The notes under the pieces: generated by a model | The model's input: the letters and a program-made list of their open reading frames with translations, nothing else | What the model was told of the DNA's origin: nothing | The model's database searches: none | In this document: positions 25,177 through 33,681 of the stretch, in pieces | Position numbering within the stretch: position 1 is the stretch's first letter | How the letters are laid out: each line of letters begins with the position of its first letter | Position numbers and translations under genes: made by a program | NCBI GenBank assembly: GCA_964411065.1 | Contig: CAYPJO010000012.1 | Coordinates: forward strand, 1-37,551 | Source: DYHD01 sp964411065 | GTDB taxonomy: Bacteria > Nitrospirota > Thermodesulfovibrionia > Thermodesulfovibrionales > Dissulfurispiraceae | Direction of reading: 5' to 3' | Length of the DNA: 37,551 nt

Positions 25177-26601
25177 GTGAAGATAATGGTTTTATTAGTT
25201 TTGCTCTCTATAATTTTTTTTAGTGCCTGGGGCAGTCATGCAGTCCAGAAGATTTATTCCGATTTAGATTCACAGACCGGTATCGAAGTAACGATTTATA
25301 ACAATAACATAGGGCTAATAAAGGATAAAAGGGATATCAAGTTTATTAAGGGTCTTCAGAAACTGCAATTCATGGATGTTGCTGCTCAAATTATCCCTAC
25401 AAGTGTAAGCATAAAGTCTCTGAGCCATCATGTCGGTTTTACTGTTTTAGAGCAGACTTATGAGTATGACCTTATTAGTCCTCAAAGGCTTCTTGCAAAA
25501 TTTGTGGGCAAAGAGGTAATGCTATACTCAAAAAACCCCTATAATGAAAAAGAAGAGATAGTAAGAGCAAAAATAATCTCCTATAATGAAGGGACGCCTG
25601 TTTTCCAAATAGGCAAAGATATAACCTTTGCTCATCCAGGAAGAATTATATTCCCTGAGATACCTGAAAATCTTGTTTCAAAGCCTACCTTGATATGGCT
25701 TATTGATGGTCTATTCGAAGGGGCTCAAAGAATAGAAGCACGATATCTTACAAGAGGAATAGAGTGGAAAACAAATTACATATTAGTGCTAAATGATAAA
25801 AGTGATAGAGCAGATCTATCAGGATGGGTCACAATTGATAATAGGAGTGGGGCAACCTTCAAAAATGCAAGACTGAAGTTAGTTGCCGGCGATATAAACC
25901 TGGTTAAAGAAGCCAGACAGATGAAAAAAAATTTGCCTACTGCAGAAATTGTAACTATGGCAAAACCTCAATTTGAAGAACAGGAATTCTTTGAATATCA
26001 CATATATACTCTTGAAAGACCTATTGATATAAAGGATAATCAGACCAAACAAATAAGCCTTTTATCCTCCAACAACATCTCAATAAAAAGAGAATATGTA
26101 TTTCAAGGTTCACAACATTACTATAGGTTTAAAAATGACAAGATAATAACTGATCAAAAAGTTGGAGTCTTTGTAGAATTTTCAAACAATAAAGAGAATA
26201 ATCTCGGTATGCCCCTTCCAAAGGGAATTATTGGAGTTTATAAGTATGACCATGACAACAGCCTACAATTTGTAGGTGAAAATACAATAGATCACGTCCC
26301 AAAAGGTGAAAAGATTAGAATAAAAATCGGAGAAGCCTTCGATATTATTGCTTCAAGGAAGCAAACTGATTGGTTGAAGATTACAGATAATGTATACGAA
26401 ACAGCCTTTGAGATATCTATCAAAAATCATAAAGAAGAGGACATAATAGTAAGGGTTATTGAGCGTTTACCTGGAGACTGGAGAATTTTAAAATCTTCTC
26501 ATCATTTTACAAAAATAGATGCAAATACAATAAGCACTGAGATACCAGTAGATAGGGGAAAAGAGGTAAAATTAATTTATAGAGTGAGTCTCAAATTTTA
26601 A
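25177..26601 (+). CDS. Exported DUF4139-type protein of unknown function
   Basis: A 474-residue protein with an N-terminal hydrophobic signal segment (MVLLVLLSIIFFSAWGSHA), so it is probably periplasmic. GIEVTIYNNNIGLIKDKRDI at the start of the mature part, ARYLTRGIEWKTNYILVLND in the middle and the C-terminal beta-rich half ending in EVKLIYRVSLKF follow the layout of DUF4139 proteins. No catalytic motif or metal-binding cluster is visible. It is the first of nine co-directional genes; the next starts 12 bp later, although the co-transcribed genes are cytoplasmic or membrane-associated and give no clear functional hint. Confidence 0.7.
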   Translation: MKIMVLLVLLSIIFFSAWGSHAVQKIYSDLDSQTGIEVTIYNNNIGLIKDKRDIKFIKGLQKLQFMDVAAQIIPTSVSIKSLSHHVGFTVLEQTYEYDLISPQRLLAKFVGKEVMLYSKNPYNEKEEIVRAKIISYNEGTPVFQIGKDITFAHPGRIIFPEIPENLVSKPTLIWLIDGLFEGAQRIEARYLTRGIEWKTNYILVLNDKSDRADLSGWVTIDNRSGATFKNARLKLVAGDINLVKEARQMKKNLPTAEIVTMAKPQFEEQEFFEYHIYTLERPIDIKDNQTKQISLLSSNNISIKREYVFQGSQHYYRFKNDKIITDQKVGVFVEFSNNKENNLGMPLPKGIIGVYKYDHDNSLQFVGENTIDHVPKGEKIRIKIGEAFDIIASRKQTDWLKITDNVYETAFEISIKNHKEEDIIVRVIERLPGDWRILKSSHHFTKIDANTISTEIPVDRGKEVKLIYRVSLKF

Positions 26602-26613
26602 TGATAAATAACA

Positions 26614-27405
26614 ATGCAAGAGTTGGTATTTAAAGAAAATATTTATGAAAGCGATATAAAAGATGTATCTTTTATAGCCAGGCACTTTCCTGACTTTGTG
26701 TTTTATTCTAAGATCCTTTTTCACGCTCTAATGATCGGTCTCACTGCTAAAAGCTCAAGGTTCACTTATGAAAAGCTGTATAAGAGTTCTTTTGCTGTAA
26801 TTAAAGCTCTTGAAAGTGTAGGTATAAAAGTAAAAATAACTGGCTTAGAGAACTTTAAAAAGTTTGATTCTCCCTGTATAATTGTTGCCAATCATATGAG
26901 CACCCTTGAGACTCTTGCACTATCAGCCATAATTTTACCCTTCAAAAAGGTGACTTTTGTTTTAAAGGAAGAGTTATTAAGATACCCAATATTCCGACAT
27001 GCTCTTATTGCAATAGAGGTTATTCCTGTGGGGAGAAAAAATCCAAGGTTAGATTTAAAATCAGTGATAGAAAAAGGTATAGATAGAATTAGCAAGGGCT
27101 TCTCTATAGTGATTTTCCCGCAGACAACGAGATATTTAGATTTTAACCCTGAAAACTTTAATACAATTGGTATAAAACTGGCTAAAAAGGCTAGTCTTCC
27201 TATCATCCCTCTTGCCTTAAAGACAGATGCTTGGGGAATGGGTAAATACTTAAAAGATTTTGGCAAAATAGATGTTACCAAAAAAGTATATTTTTCCTTT
27301 GGTGAGCCCCTATGGGTAAAAGGTTCAGGCAATGAAGAACATAGAAAGATTATAGATTATATTCAAGATAAACTTACTCAATGGAAGAGATTAGAGCAAA
27401 TCTGA
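26614..27405 (+). CDS. PlsC-like phospholipid acyltransferase
   Basis: A 1-acylglycerol-3-phosphate acyltransferase-type enzyme. Motif I reads NHMSTLE (93-99), an HX4E variant of the usual HX4D. The glycerophosphate-binding motif appears as FPQTTR instead of FPEGTR. PVGRKNPR and LPIIPLALKTDAW match the third and fourth conserved blocks. These substitutions suggest a subfamily with a different acceptor from classical PlsC. There is no strong N-terminal anchor; residues 27-47 are moderately hydrophobic. The end overlaps the M28 peptidase gene by 25 bp. Confidence 0.82.
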   Translation: MQELVFKENIYESDIKDVSFIARHFPDFVFYSKILFHALMIGLTAKSSRFTYEKLYKSSFAVIKALESVGIKVKITGLENFKKFDSPCIIVANHMSTLETLALSAIILPFKKVTFVLKEELLRYPIFRHALIAIEVIPVGRKNPRLDLKSVIEKGIDRISKGFSIVIFPQTTRYLDFNPENFNTIGIKLAKKASLPIIPLALKTDAWGMGKYLKDFGKIDVTKKVYFSFGEPLWVKGSGNEEHRKIIDYIQDKLTQWKRLEQI

Positions 27406-28244
27406 AGGATATAGTTCATCATTTATCTGAGAATATCGGACAACGGAGTTATCTGGATATTAAAAAGTTAAATTTGACAGCTCACTTTATTGAAAACATA
27501 CTCTCATCTTACGGATGTAAAACTGAGAGACAAGATTTTCATTATAGAAAGAATCTTTATTCTAATATCATAGGAGAAGTTAAAGGTTATGATAAAGGAA
27601 TAGATGGGATTATAGTCATTGGTGCACACTATGATACCGTCGTTGGAACACCAGGGGCTGACGATAATGCAAGTGGTGTAGCAGGTCTATTAGAATTAGC
27701 CCGTCTTACTTCTAACAATCCTTTAAGAAGGACTGCACACTTTGTAGCATTTTGTCTTGAAGAACCACCTGTATTTATGACTAAAAAGATGGGAAGTTAT
27801 CTTTACGCACAAAGTTTAAAAGAAAAGAATATTAACGTTTATGGTATGATATGTCTTGAGATGATTGGTTATTTTTCAGAAAAAGAGAGAAGTCAATACT
27901 ATCCTTTTTACTTTTTTAAATATTTTTATCCTAAGAAGGGAGATTTCATTGCCCTAATAGGTAACATCTCTTCTCTTAAGTTTACTAAGGAAGTTAAAGA
28001 CAATTTTAAAAAATTCTCTTCCTTTTCAATAGAATCTTTGAATTCCTTTTCAATTATTATGGGTGTCGATTTTTCTGATCATAGGAACTTCTGGAAATTT
28101 GGCTATCCTGCTATAATGGTCACTGATACAGGTTTTTACAGAAATCCGAATTATCATGCTAAGAGCGATACCGCATCAACATTGAACTATGACTCAATGA
28201 CAGAAGTCATTAAAGGTCTTTATAATTCATTGAAAATACTATAA
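27381..28244 (+). CDS. M28-family zinc aminopeptidase
   Basis: A co-catalytic zinc peptidase of the aminopeptidase Y/M28 type. Metal ligands and catalytic acids are visible: IGAHYDTV (His, Asp), PGADDNASGVAGLLELAR (bridging Asp), CLEEPP (catalytic Glu and metal Glu), and NYHAKSDTASTLNY (last His). SDHRNFWKFGYPAIMVTDT matches the usual substrate-side block. No signal peptide, so it is probably cytoplasmic. Length (287 aa) is a minimal catalytic domain. It overlaps the acyltransferase gene by 25 bp and is followed 2 bp later by tsaE. Confidence 0.87.
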   Translation: MEEIRANLKDIVHHLSENIGQRSYLDIKKLNLTAHFIENILSSYGCKTERQDFHYRKNLYSNIIGEVKGYDKGIDGIIVIGAHYDTVVGTPGADDNASGVAGLLELARLTSNNPLRRTAHFVAFCLEEPPVFMTKKMGSYLYAQSLKEKNINVYGMICLEMIGYFSEKERSQYYPFYFFKYFYPKKGDFIALIGNISSLKFTKEVKDNFKKFSSFSIESLNSFSIIMGVDFSDHRNFWKFGYPAIMVTDTGFYRNPNYHAKSDTASTLNYDSMTEVIKGLYNSLKIL

Positions 28245-28246
28245 TT

Positions 28247-28729
28247 TTGGATATTGATTTGGAAGGTCTAAGGATTATCTCAAATTCACCCGAAGAGACA
28301 GAGTTTGCAGGTTATAGTCTCGGTAAAGTATTGAAAAATTCTGGTAAAACTTCTACTATATATTTGTTTGGAGATCTTGGTTCAGGCAAGACAGTATTTG
28401 TAAAAGGTCTTGGTAAAGCATTCGGCATTTCACCGAGAGATATTGGCAGTGCAAGTTTTATCATAGTTGCCCAGTATGACTCCTCCCCTCCTTTTTATCA
28501 TATTGATTTATATAGGATTGAAGGTGATTCTGCTTTAGAATCTATTGGTATCTGGGAGTATATAGATGGAGACGGTATAACTGCCATTGAATGGGCTGAA
28601 AGAATTTCAGAAATTCCTGAAGAAGCTATAAAGGTTACTTTCAAAATCAAGGGAGAGACTTCAAGAGAAATAAATATAGAAGGTATTGATGAAAAGGATT
28701 GGCATAATATTAAAGAAAGGCAAATCTGA
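28247..28729 (+). CDS. tsaE: tRNA threonylcarbamoyladenosine biosynthesis ATPase TsaE
   Basis: TsaE is the P-loop ATPase that drives the TsaBDE complex making t6A at position 37 of ANN-decoding tRNAs. The Walker A motif is LFGDLGSGKTVFVKGL. SASFIIVAQYD, FYHIDLYRIEG and ITAIEWAERI are the standard following blocks. Length is 160 aa. The start is TTG 28247, two bp after the previous stop; no ATG or GTG precedes the P-loop, so an uncommon start coupled to upstream translation is inferred. tsaB and tsaD are not in the window. The 3' end overlaps nadK by about 40 bp. Confidence 0.92.
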   Translation: MDIDLEGLRIISNSPEETEFAGYSLGKVLKNSGKTSTIYLFGDLGSGKTVFVKGLGKAFGISPRDIGSASFIIVAQYDSSPPFYHIDLYRIEGDSALESIGIWEYIDGDGITAIEWAERISEIPEEAIKVTFKIKGETSREINIEGIDEKDWHNIKERQI

Positions 28730-29540
28730 AACCTTAGAAATTTTAAAAGATTTTATCTCCTGGCTTAGAAGTAGAGGAATTGAGAGCTATGTTGAAGCAG
28801 AATTAGCCCCCCTTTTAAAGGAAAAATCGATAGAAAAAGAACGAATGCCTTCAATAGTTGATCTCCTAGTGGTCTTTGGTGGTGACGGAACTATGCTTAG
28901 TATTGCCAGATTGGTGAAGGATAAAAATGTTCCTATTTTAGGAATTAACTTAGGAGGTCTTGGCTTTATTACTGAAATAAATAAAGATGAGCTTTATGAA
29001 GCTTTTGAATTAATTTTGGATGGAAAATATTTTATAGAAGAAAGAATTATGCTCGATGCTTTTGTCTATCGCCAAAACATAAGAATTGCAAATTATACAG
29101 TTTTAAATGATGTGGTCATCAATAAAGGTGCACTTGCTCGGATAATTGACTTAGAAACCTACGTGAATAGAAGTTATGTGACAAAGTTTAAGTCCGATGG
29201 TCTTATTATATCTACTCCAACAGGATCAACTGCCTATTCTTTATCTGCAGGAGGACCAATTTTGTATCCTACTTTAAGCTGTATTATTATAACCCCAATC
29301 TGTCCTCATACCCTAACTCATAGATCCATTGTGTTACCAGACTCTTTCATTATAGATGTGGTTTTAACCTCTGTCTCGGAAGATGTGGTCTTAACATTAG
29401 ATGGGCAGGTGGGATTTTCTCTTCATAAAGGCGACAGAATTGAGGTCAGTAAATCTGACTTCAAAACGCAGCTTTTGGTTCTTCCGCAGAGAGATTATTT
29501 CCAGATACTTAGAACAAAACTAAAGTGGGGCGAAAGATAG
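28689..29540 (+). CDS. nadK: NAD kinase
   Basis: This enzyme phosphorylates NAD to NADP. LLVVFGGDGTML contains the diagnostic GGDGT, LGINLGGLGFITEI follows, and the substrate segment STPTGSTAYSLSAGGPILYP is intact, as are ITPICPHTLTHRSIVLPD and LTLDGQVGFSLHKGD. Length from ATG 28689 (MKRIGIILKKG) is 283 aa, normal; a TTG directly before it is unlikely to be used. The start lies inside tsaE (41-bp overlap), implying translational coupling. Confidence 0.95.
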   Translation: MKRIGIILKKGKSETLEILKDFISWLRSRGIESYVEAELAPLLKEKSIEKERMPSIVDLLVVFGGDGTMLSIARLVKDKNVPILGINLGGLGFITEINKDELYEAFELILDGKYFIEERIMLDAFVYRQNIRIANYTVLNDVVINKGALARIIDLETYVNRSYVTKFKSDGLIISTPTGSTAYSLSAGGPILYPTLSCIIITPICPHTLTHRSIVLPDSFIIDVVLTSVSEDVVLTLDGQVGFSLHKGDRIEVSKSDFKTQLLVLPQRDYFQILRTKLKWGER

Positions 29541-29550
29541 AATTAAATCG

Positions 29551-30330
29551 ATGAAAAATCATTTCGAAGATTTATTAAACGTTTTAGAATACTATAAACA
29601 CTTAGGATTTGACTCAGTCTATTGCAGATCTTTAAAGGAGCCTAATGATTACGAAACTATTTTAAAAGAAAGAAATACACCCCTTAAAAATACCTGTAAA
29701 GGGAGTCAAAAATATCTAACAGCTGAACAAAAATCAAAAGCTTTGGAAAGACTAAGGGAGGAGATGGGTGATTGCAAAAGATGTCGGCTCTCTCAGGGAA
29801 GAAAAAATATTGTATTTGGCGAGGGTAATGAGAATACATCACTTATGTTTATTGGGGAAGCACCAGGTAGAGAAGAAGATATTCAGGGTAGACCTTTTGT
29901 TGGGCAGGCAGGTCAAATCCTTACCAATCTTATAAATAAAATGGGTAAAGAATTAGGATTTACAAGAGCAGATGTTTATATAGCCAATATAGTTAAATGT
30001 AGACCACCTAAAAACCGAGACCCACAACCTGATGAAATTACATCGTGCAATCCTTTTATAAAAAAACAGATAGAGATAATTAATCCTTTTGTAATTATGT
30101 CACTTGGGAGAATATCGACTTACACTTTAATGGGGCTTACCACACCCATTAACAAGTTCTCCATATCGCAGGTGAGAGGGAACTTGTTTTATTATAAGAC
30201 TAATGGTATAACAATTCCTGTTATTCCAACCTTTCATCCTGCATACTTTTTGAGAAATCCAAAAGATAAACATCTGACCTGGAGCGATGCTCTCAAAGTC
30301 TTAGATATACTGAAAAGGAGAAGTCTATGA
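29551..30330 (+). CDS. Type-4 (Fe-S) uracil-DNA glycosylase
   Basis: A family-4 UDG that removes uracil from DNA, typical of thermophiles and many anaerobes. The [4Fe-4S] ligands are CKRC (after MGD), Cys in VKCRPPKNRDP, and Cys in TSCNPF. The catalytic-site segment is FIGEAPGREEDIQGRPFVGQ, and the closing motif is PTFHPAYFLRNP. A variable N-terminal extension of about 70 residues precedes the first cysteine. Length is 259 aa. It starts 10 bp after nadK and its TGA overlaps the HIT ATG (ATGA, 4 bp). Confidence 0.93.
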   Translation: MKNHFEDLLNVLEYYKHLGFDSVYCRSLKEPNDYETILKERNTPLKNTCKGSQKYLTAEQKSKALERLREEMGDCKRCRLSQGRKNIVFGEGNENTSLMFIGEAPGREEDIQGRPFVGQAGQILTNLINKMGKELGFTRADVYIANIVKCRPPKNRDPQPDEITSCNPFIKKQIEIINPFVIMSLGRISTYTLMGLTTPINKFSISQVRGNLFYYKTNGITIPVIPTFHPAYFLRNPKDKHLTWSDALKVLDILKRRSL

Positions 30331-30812
30331 AGAATCTTTGGGCACCTTGGAGAATGGAGTATATTCTCTCTGTCAAAGAGAAGGAGTGCATTTTTTGTAT
30401 AAAACCATCGGAGAACAAAGATCGAGAAAATCTGATCCTATATAGGGGAAACAAGGCTTATATAATAATGAATAAATATCCTTATAATAACGGCCATCTT
30501 ATGGTAGTGCCATACATTCATAAATCGGAACTGACTGCTTTACCTGATGATGTGTTATCTGAGATGATGCTTTTGACCAAATATTCTATAGAGTGTATAG
30601 ATAAAGCTTTCAAGCCTCAAGGATATAATGTGGGAATAAACATAGGATCTGCTGCTGGAGCAGGTATCGAGGAACATTTACACCTTCATATAGTTCCAAG
30701 ATGGTTAGGTGATACTAATTTTATGATAGTAACAGGCGATATAAAGGTCATCCCTCAACATTTAACTGAAACTTACGATATCTTTTATCCTATCTTTAAC
30801 ATGTTAAAATAG
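30327..30812 (+). CDS. HIT-family nucleotide hydrolase/phosphorylase
   Basis: A histidine-triad protein that cleaves dinucleoside polyphosphates or AMP-conjugates. The signature is EEHLHLHIVPRWLGDTNF (HxHxH). WAPWRMEYI near the start and CIFC (a zinc-type CxxC) are typical of the Ap4A-phosphorylase-like bacterial branch, together with LMVVPYIHKSEL and GYNVGINIGSAAGAG. Length (161 aa) is normal. Substrate unknown. It overlaps the UDG gene by 4 bp and precedes ribH by 26 bp. Confidence 0.9.
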   Translation: MKNLWAPWRMEYILSVKEKECIFCIKPSENKDRENLILYRGNKAYIIMNKYPYNNGHLMVVPYIHKSELTALPDDVLSEMMLLTKYSIECIDKAFKPQGYNVGINIGSAAGAGIEEHLHLHIVPRWLGDTNFMIVTGDIKVIPQHLTETYDIFYPIFNMLK

Positions 30813-30838
30813 CGATTACTTTCTAAGGAGGCGGAATC

Positions 30839-31300
30839 ATGAAAATAATAGAAGGAGAAATTCAAGCTCAAGGATTAAAGTTTGGTATAGTAGTTAGTAG
30901 GTTTAATGATTTTATTACCTCGAAACTTCTTGATGGAGCCATTGATGCATTAATTCGTCATGGAGCTGAGGATTACAACATAGATGTAGTAAGAGTTCCT
31001 GGCTCTTTTGAGATTCCATTAATAGCAAAAAAGTTAGCTCTGAAAGGTTCTTATGATGCAATAATCTGTCTTGGTACCATTATAAGAGGAGCTACCCCTC
31101 ATTTTGAATATGTTGCTTCTGAAGTCGCAAAAGGCATAGCTATGACCTCTCTTGAGACAGGTGTGCCCGTTGCTTTTGGAGTAATTACTGCTGATACCAT
31201 AGAGCAAGCAATCGAACGAGCTGGCTCAAAATCAGGTAACAAAGGCTGGGATGCTGCCATAACTGCGATTGAAATGGCTCAAGTCCTGAGAAAACTTTAA
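30839..31300 (+). CDS. ribH: 6,7-dimethyl-8-ribityllumazine synthase
   Basis: RibH joins the butanone phosphate and ribityl-aminopyrimidine precursors of riboflavin. Motifs: GIVVSRFNDFITSKLLDGA, VVRVPGSFEIPLIAKKLA, ICLGTIIRGATPHFEYVASE, GVPVAFGVITADTIEQAIER and GSKSGNKGWDAAITAIEMA, all diagnostic. Length (153 aa) is standard for the subunit that forms pentamers or 60-mers. A perfect AAGGAGG site precedes the ATG. The usual ribH-nusB pairing is kept (4 bp gap); other rib genes here are ribF and ribL far upstream on the other strand. Confidence 0.97.
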   Translation: MKIIEGEIQAQGLKFGIVVSRFNDFITSKLLDGAIDALIRHGAEDYNIDVVRVPGSFEIPLIAKKLALKGSYDAIICLGTIIRGATPHFEYVASEVAKGIAMTSLETGVPVAFGVITADTIEQAIERAGSKSGNKGWDAAITAIEMAQVLRKL

Positions 31301-31304
31301 CTCT

Positions 31305-31754
31305 ATGAAAAGAAGGAAGGCTCGAGAATATGTTTTGCAGTTTCTTTACAGCTTAGACATTCTCGGAGTTTTAGAAGAAGATGATCACAAAGAAAGACTT
31401 GAATTTTTCTGGAGAGAAAACGAAGAAAAGGACAAAGAAATTATAGAATTTGCAGAAGAGATAATCTTAGGAACAATTAAAAATCAAAAATTGATAGATT
31501 CCGTCATCCAGAGCTTCTCCGAGAATTGGAACTTCCAAAGAATAGCAGTAGTCGAAAGAAATATTTTACGGTTCGCAACATTTGAGCTTTTATTCAGGAA
31601 AGATATCCCGCCTGCGGTCACAATGAATGAAGCCATTGAGCTTGCAAAGGCTTATTCATCCTCAGACTCAGCCTCTTTTATAAATGGAATCCTCGATAGA
31701 ATTGCAAAGGAAGAGAAAAATTATCTCTGGAAGAAATCCTCTAATAAAAACTGA
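31305..31754 (+). CDS. nusB: Transcription antitermination factor NusB
   Basis: An all-helical RNA-binding protein that joins NusE/S10 on boxA RNA during rRNA antitermination. RRKAREYVLQFLYSLDI at the start, RIAVVERNILRFATFELLF, IPPAVTMNEAIELAKAYSS and SASFINGILDRIAKE at the end match the family. Length (149 aa) is normal. It is the last gene of the nine-gene plus-strand operon. Its 3' end overlaps the 3' end of rsmE by 34 bp. Confidence 0.94.
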   Translation: MKRRKAREYVLQFLYSLDILGVLEEDDHKERLEFFWRENEEKDKEIIEFAEEIILGTIKNQKLIDSVIQSFSENWNFQRIAVVERNILRFATFELLFRKDIPPAVTMNEAIELAKAYSSSDSASFINGILDRIAKEEKNYLWKKSSNKN

Positions 31755-32491
31755 ATCAGGGCAATAGAAACAATTGAAGCGGTTTCAGATTTTAAAAGTC
31801 TTTTACCTAAGGTAACTTTAATAAAACCATTTTTTTCAGCAAGGGTAACTTCATTGAAGCTAAAACCACCTTCAGGACCTATGATTACATAGAAGGGTGT
31901 TCTTAAAGGCTCATTCTCTCTGTTTTTTCTTTCTTCAACAACCTCTTTTAAAGCATCCTTTATTTTTTTACCGCCCCCTTCCCAAAAAATCAGTCCTTTG
32001 AAGGAAAATAGTAGATCTTTATTTATTTGCTCAAAAAGATTTTCTATTGTTATAGGTTCTCTAATCTCAGGGATAACTGCTCTTCCACACTGCTCTGCAG
32101 TTTCTTCAGCAATTTTTAACCATCTTTTAAGTTTTCTTGTCTCTTTTATAACCACTCTCTCAGTGATTATTGGAATTATCTCTTTAACGCCCAACTCTGT
32201 AGCTTTTTGAATAACTATGTCCATCTTTTGTCCTTTAATTAGGGATTGAGCAAGGATTAGATTAAAAGGAGATTCCGTATCTAAAAATATTTCTCTAAGT
32301 ATTGTAATTGAGACTTTCCCGTTTTTTATAGATTCTATTTCTGCCTCGTAAGCCTTACCAGCACCATCTATTACTGACAAATTGTCACCAACTTTGCATC
32401 TCATTACATTTATGAGATAGTGAGCCTTATTTTCAGCAATCGTTAAATGAGATTTTTTCTGGATTTTAGCAGGTGGTATATAAATCGTCAT
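31721..32491 (-). CDS. rsmE: 16S rRNA (uracil-1498-N3)-methyltransferase
   Basis: A SPOUT-fold methyltransferase that modifies U1498 in 16S rRNA. The N-terminal PUA-like part has HYLINVMRCKVGD. The SPOUT part has ILAQSLIKGQKMDIVIQKAT, ELGVKEIIPI, and the knot segment IIGPEGGFSFNEV with LGKRLLKSETASI, all diagnostic. Length (256 aa) is standard. It ends the hrcA-grpE-dnaK-dnaJ-rsmE run, 10 bp after dnaJ, an arrangement common in bacteria. Confidence 0.94.
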   Translation of the reverse strand: MTIYIPPAKIQKKSHLTIAENKAHYLINVMRCKVGDNLSVIDGAGKAYEAEIESIKNGKVSITILREIFLDTESPFNLILAQSLIKGQKMDIVIQKATELGVKEIIPIITERVVIKETRKLKRWLKIAEETAEQCGRAVIPEIREPITIENLFEQINKDLLFSFKGLIFWEGGGKKIKDALKEVVEERKNRENEPLRTPFYVIIGPEGGFSFNEVTLAEKNGFIKVTLGKRLLKSETASIVSIALIQFLLEDFFQR

Positions 32492-32501
32492 GGTAGGGTT
32501 T

Positions 32502-33611
32502 TTATTGTTTTAATGAAAAGAAGTCCTTAATCTTATCCTTTATACCCTTAGAAGATTCCTCAGTCTGTTCACCCTCAATGGCAGCAAACTCTTCTAAAAG
32601 TTCCCTTTGACGTGGAGTGAGTTTTTTGGGTATATCTATATAAACGCTCACAATTTGATCGCCCCTCTGGTGACTTCCAACTTTTGGCATGCCTTTGCCG
32701 TGAAGCTTAAAAATTTTGCCTGAAGGTGTATTGGGGGGTATTTTTAACTTATGGGAACCATCAATGGTTGGGACATCTATCTCTCCACCAAAGACAGCCT
32801 TTGTAAAGGAGATAGGCATTTCACAAAATATATTAAGCCCTTCTCTTTTAAAAAGATGGTGTTCTGCAACAGTAATTACAACGTATAAATCTCCAGGAGG
32901 ACCACCATTAATCCCTAATTCCCCTTCACCCCTCAACTTTAATCTTGAACCTGTATCTACACCGGCAGGGATTTTGACAGATAACTGCTTCTGGATTTTA
33001 ACCTTTCCCTTACCTTTACAATTTTTGCATGGATTAGTAATTATTTGCCCTGCGCCGTGGCATCTACCACATGTCTTTGTGACGCTGAAGAATCCTTGCT
33101 GGAATCTTTGTTGCCCTGTACCTTTACAATCTCGACAGGTCTCCGGAAATGTTCCAGGCTGAGAACCGCTACCATTACAAATATCGCAAGTCTGCCATCG
33201 AGGGATTTTGATGGTTTTCTCTACACCAGTGGCAGCTTCTTCAAGAGTTATTTCAAGGTCATACCTTAAATCATCTCCCTTGATAGGCTTTGATTTAGTT
33301 GACCTGCCAAAACCACCAAAGAAGTCATCGAAGATATCGCTGAATATATCACTGAAGGGTGTATCAGTAGAGAACCCAAAACCAGAAAATGAAGGACCTT
33401 CAGGAGATCCATATTTATCATAATTACTACGTTTCACAGGGTCGCTAAGACAGGAATAGGCTTCATTTATCTCTTTAAATTTCTCTTCAGCTACTTTATC
33501 TCCTGGGTTGCGATCAGGATGATATTGCAGTGCCAACTTCCTGAAAGCTTTTTTAATCTCCTCTTGAGATGCATCATTACTGACGCCAAGTATTTTGTAG
33601 TAGTCCTTCAT
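32502..33611 (-). CDS. dnaJ: Chaperone DnaJ (Hsp40)
   Basis: Type I Hsp40 that delivers clients to DnaK and stimulates its ATPase. The J-domain has YHPDRNPGD (HPD at 31-33). A Gly/Phe-rich stretch (FSGFGFSTDTPFSDIF onward) follows. The zinc-finger region has four CxxCxGxG repeats: CDICNGSG, CRDCKGTG, CGRCHGAG and CKNCKGKG. The C-terminal substrate-binding halves end normally. Length (369 aa) is standard. It lies 70 bp downstream of dnaK. Confidence 0.97.
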   Translation of the reverse strand: MKDYYKILGVSNDASQEEIKKAFRKLALQYHPDRNPGDKVAEEKFKEINEAYSCLSDPVKRSNYDKYGSPEGPSFSGFGFSTDTPFSDIFSDIFDDFFGGFGRSTKSKPIKGDDLRYDLEITLEEAATGVEKTIKIPRWQTCDICNGSGSQPGTFPETCRDCKGTGQQRFQQGFFSVTKTCGRCHGAGQIITNPCKNCKGKGKVKIQKQLSVKIPAGVDTGSRLKLRGEGELGINGGPPGDLYVVITVAEHHLFKREGLNIFCEMPISFTKAVFGGEIDVPTIDGSHKLKIPPNTPSGKIFKLHGKGMPKVGSHQRGDQIVSVYIDIPKKLTPRQRELLEEFAAIEGEQTEESSKGIKDKIKDFFSLKQ

Positions 33612-33681
33612 TTTTACTGGTATTTGGTTATTACCCTACTAAAATTTTTGAGATTCTAGAACTCTTAATATTATAAACTAT

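Noticed and set aside
26892..27332. 146-codon minus-strand frame
   Set aside because: It is the shadow of the PlsC-like acyltransferase gene, which has clear family motifs.
32716..33162. 148-codon plus-strand frame opposite dnaJ
   Set aside because: It is the antisense reading of the dnaJ zinc-finger region; dnaJ is unambiguous.
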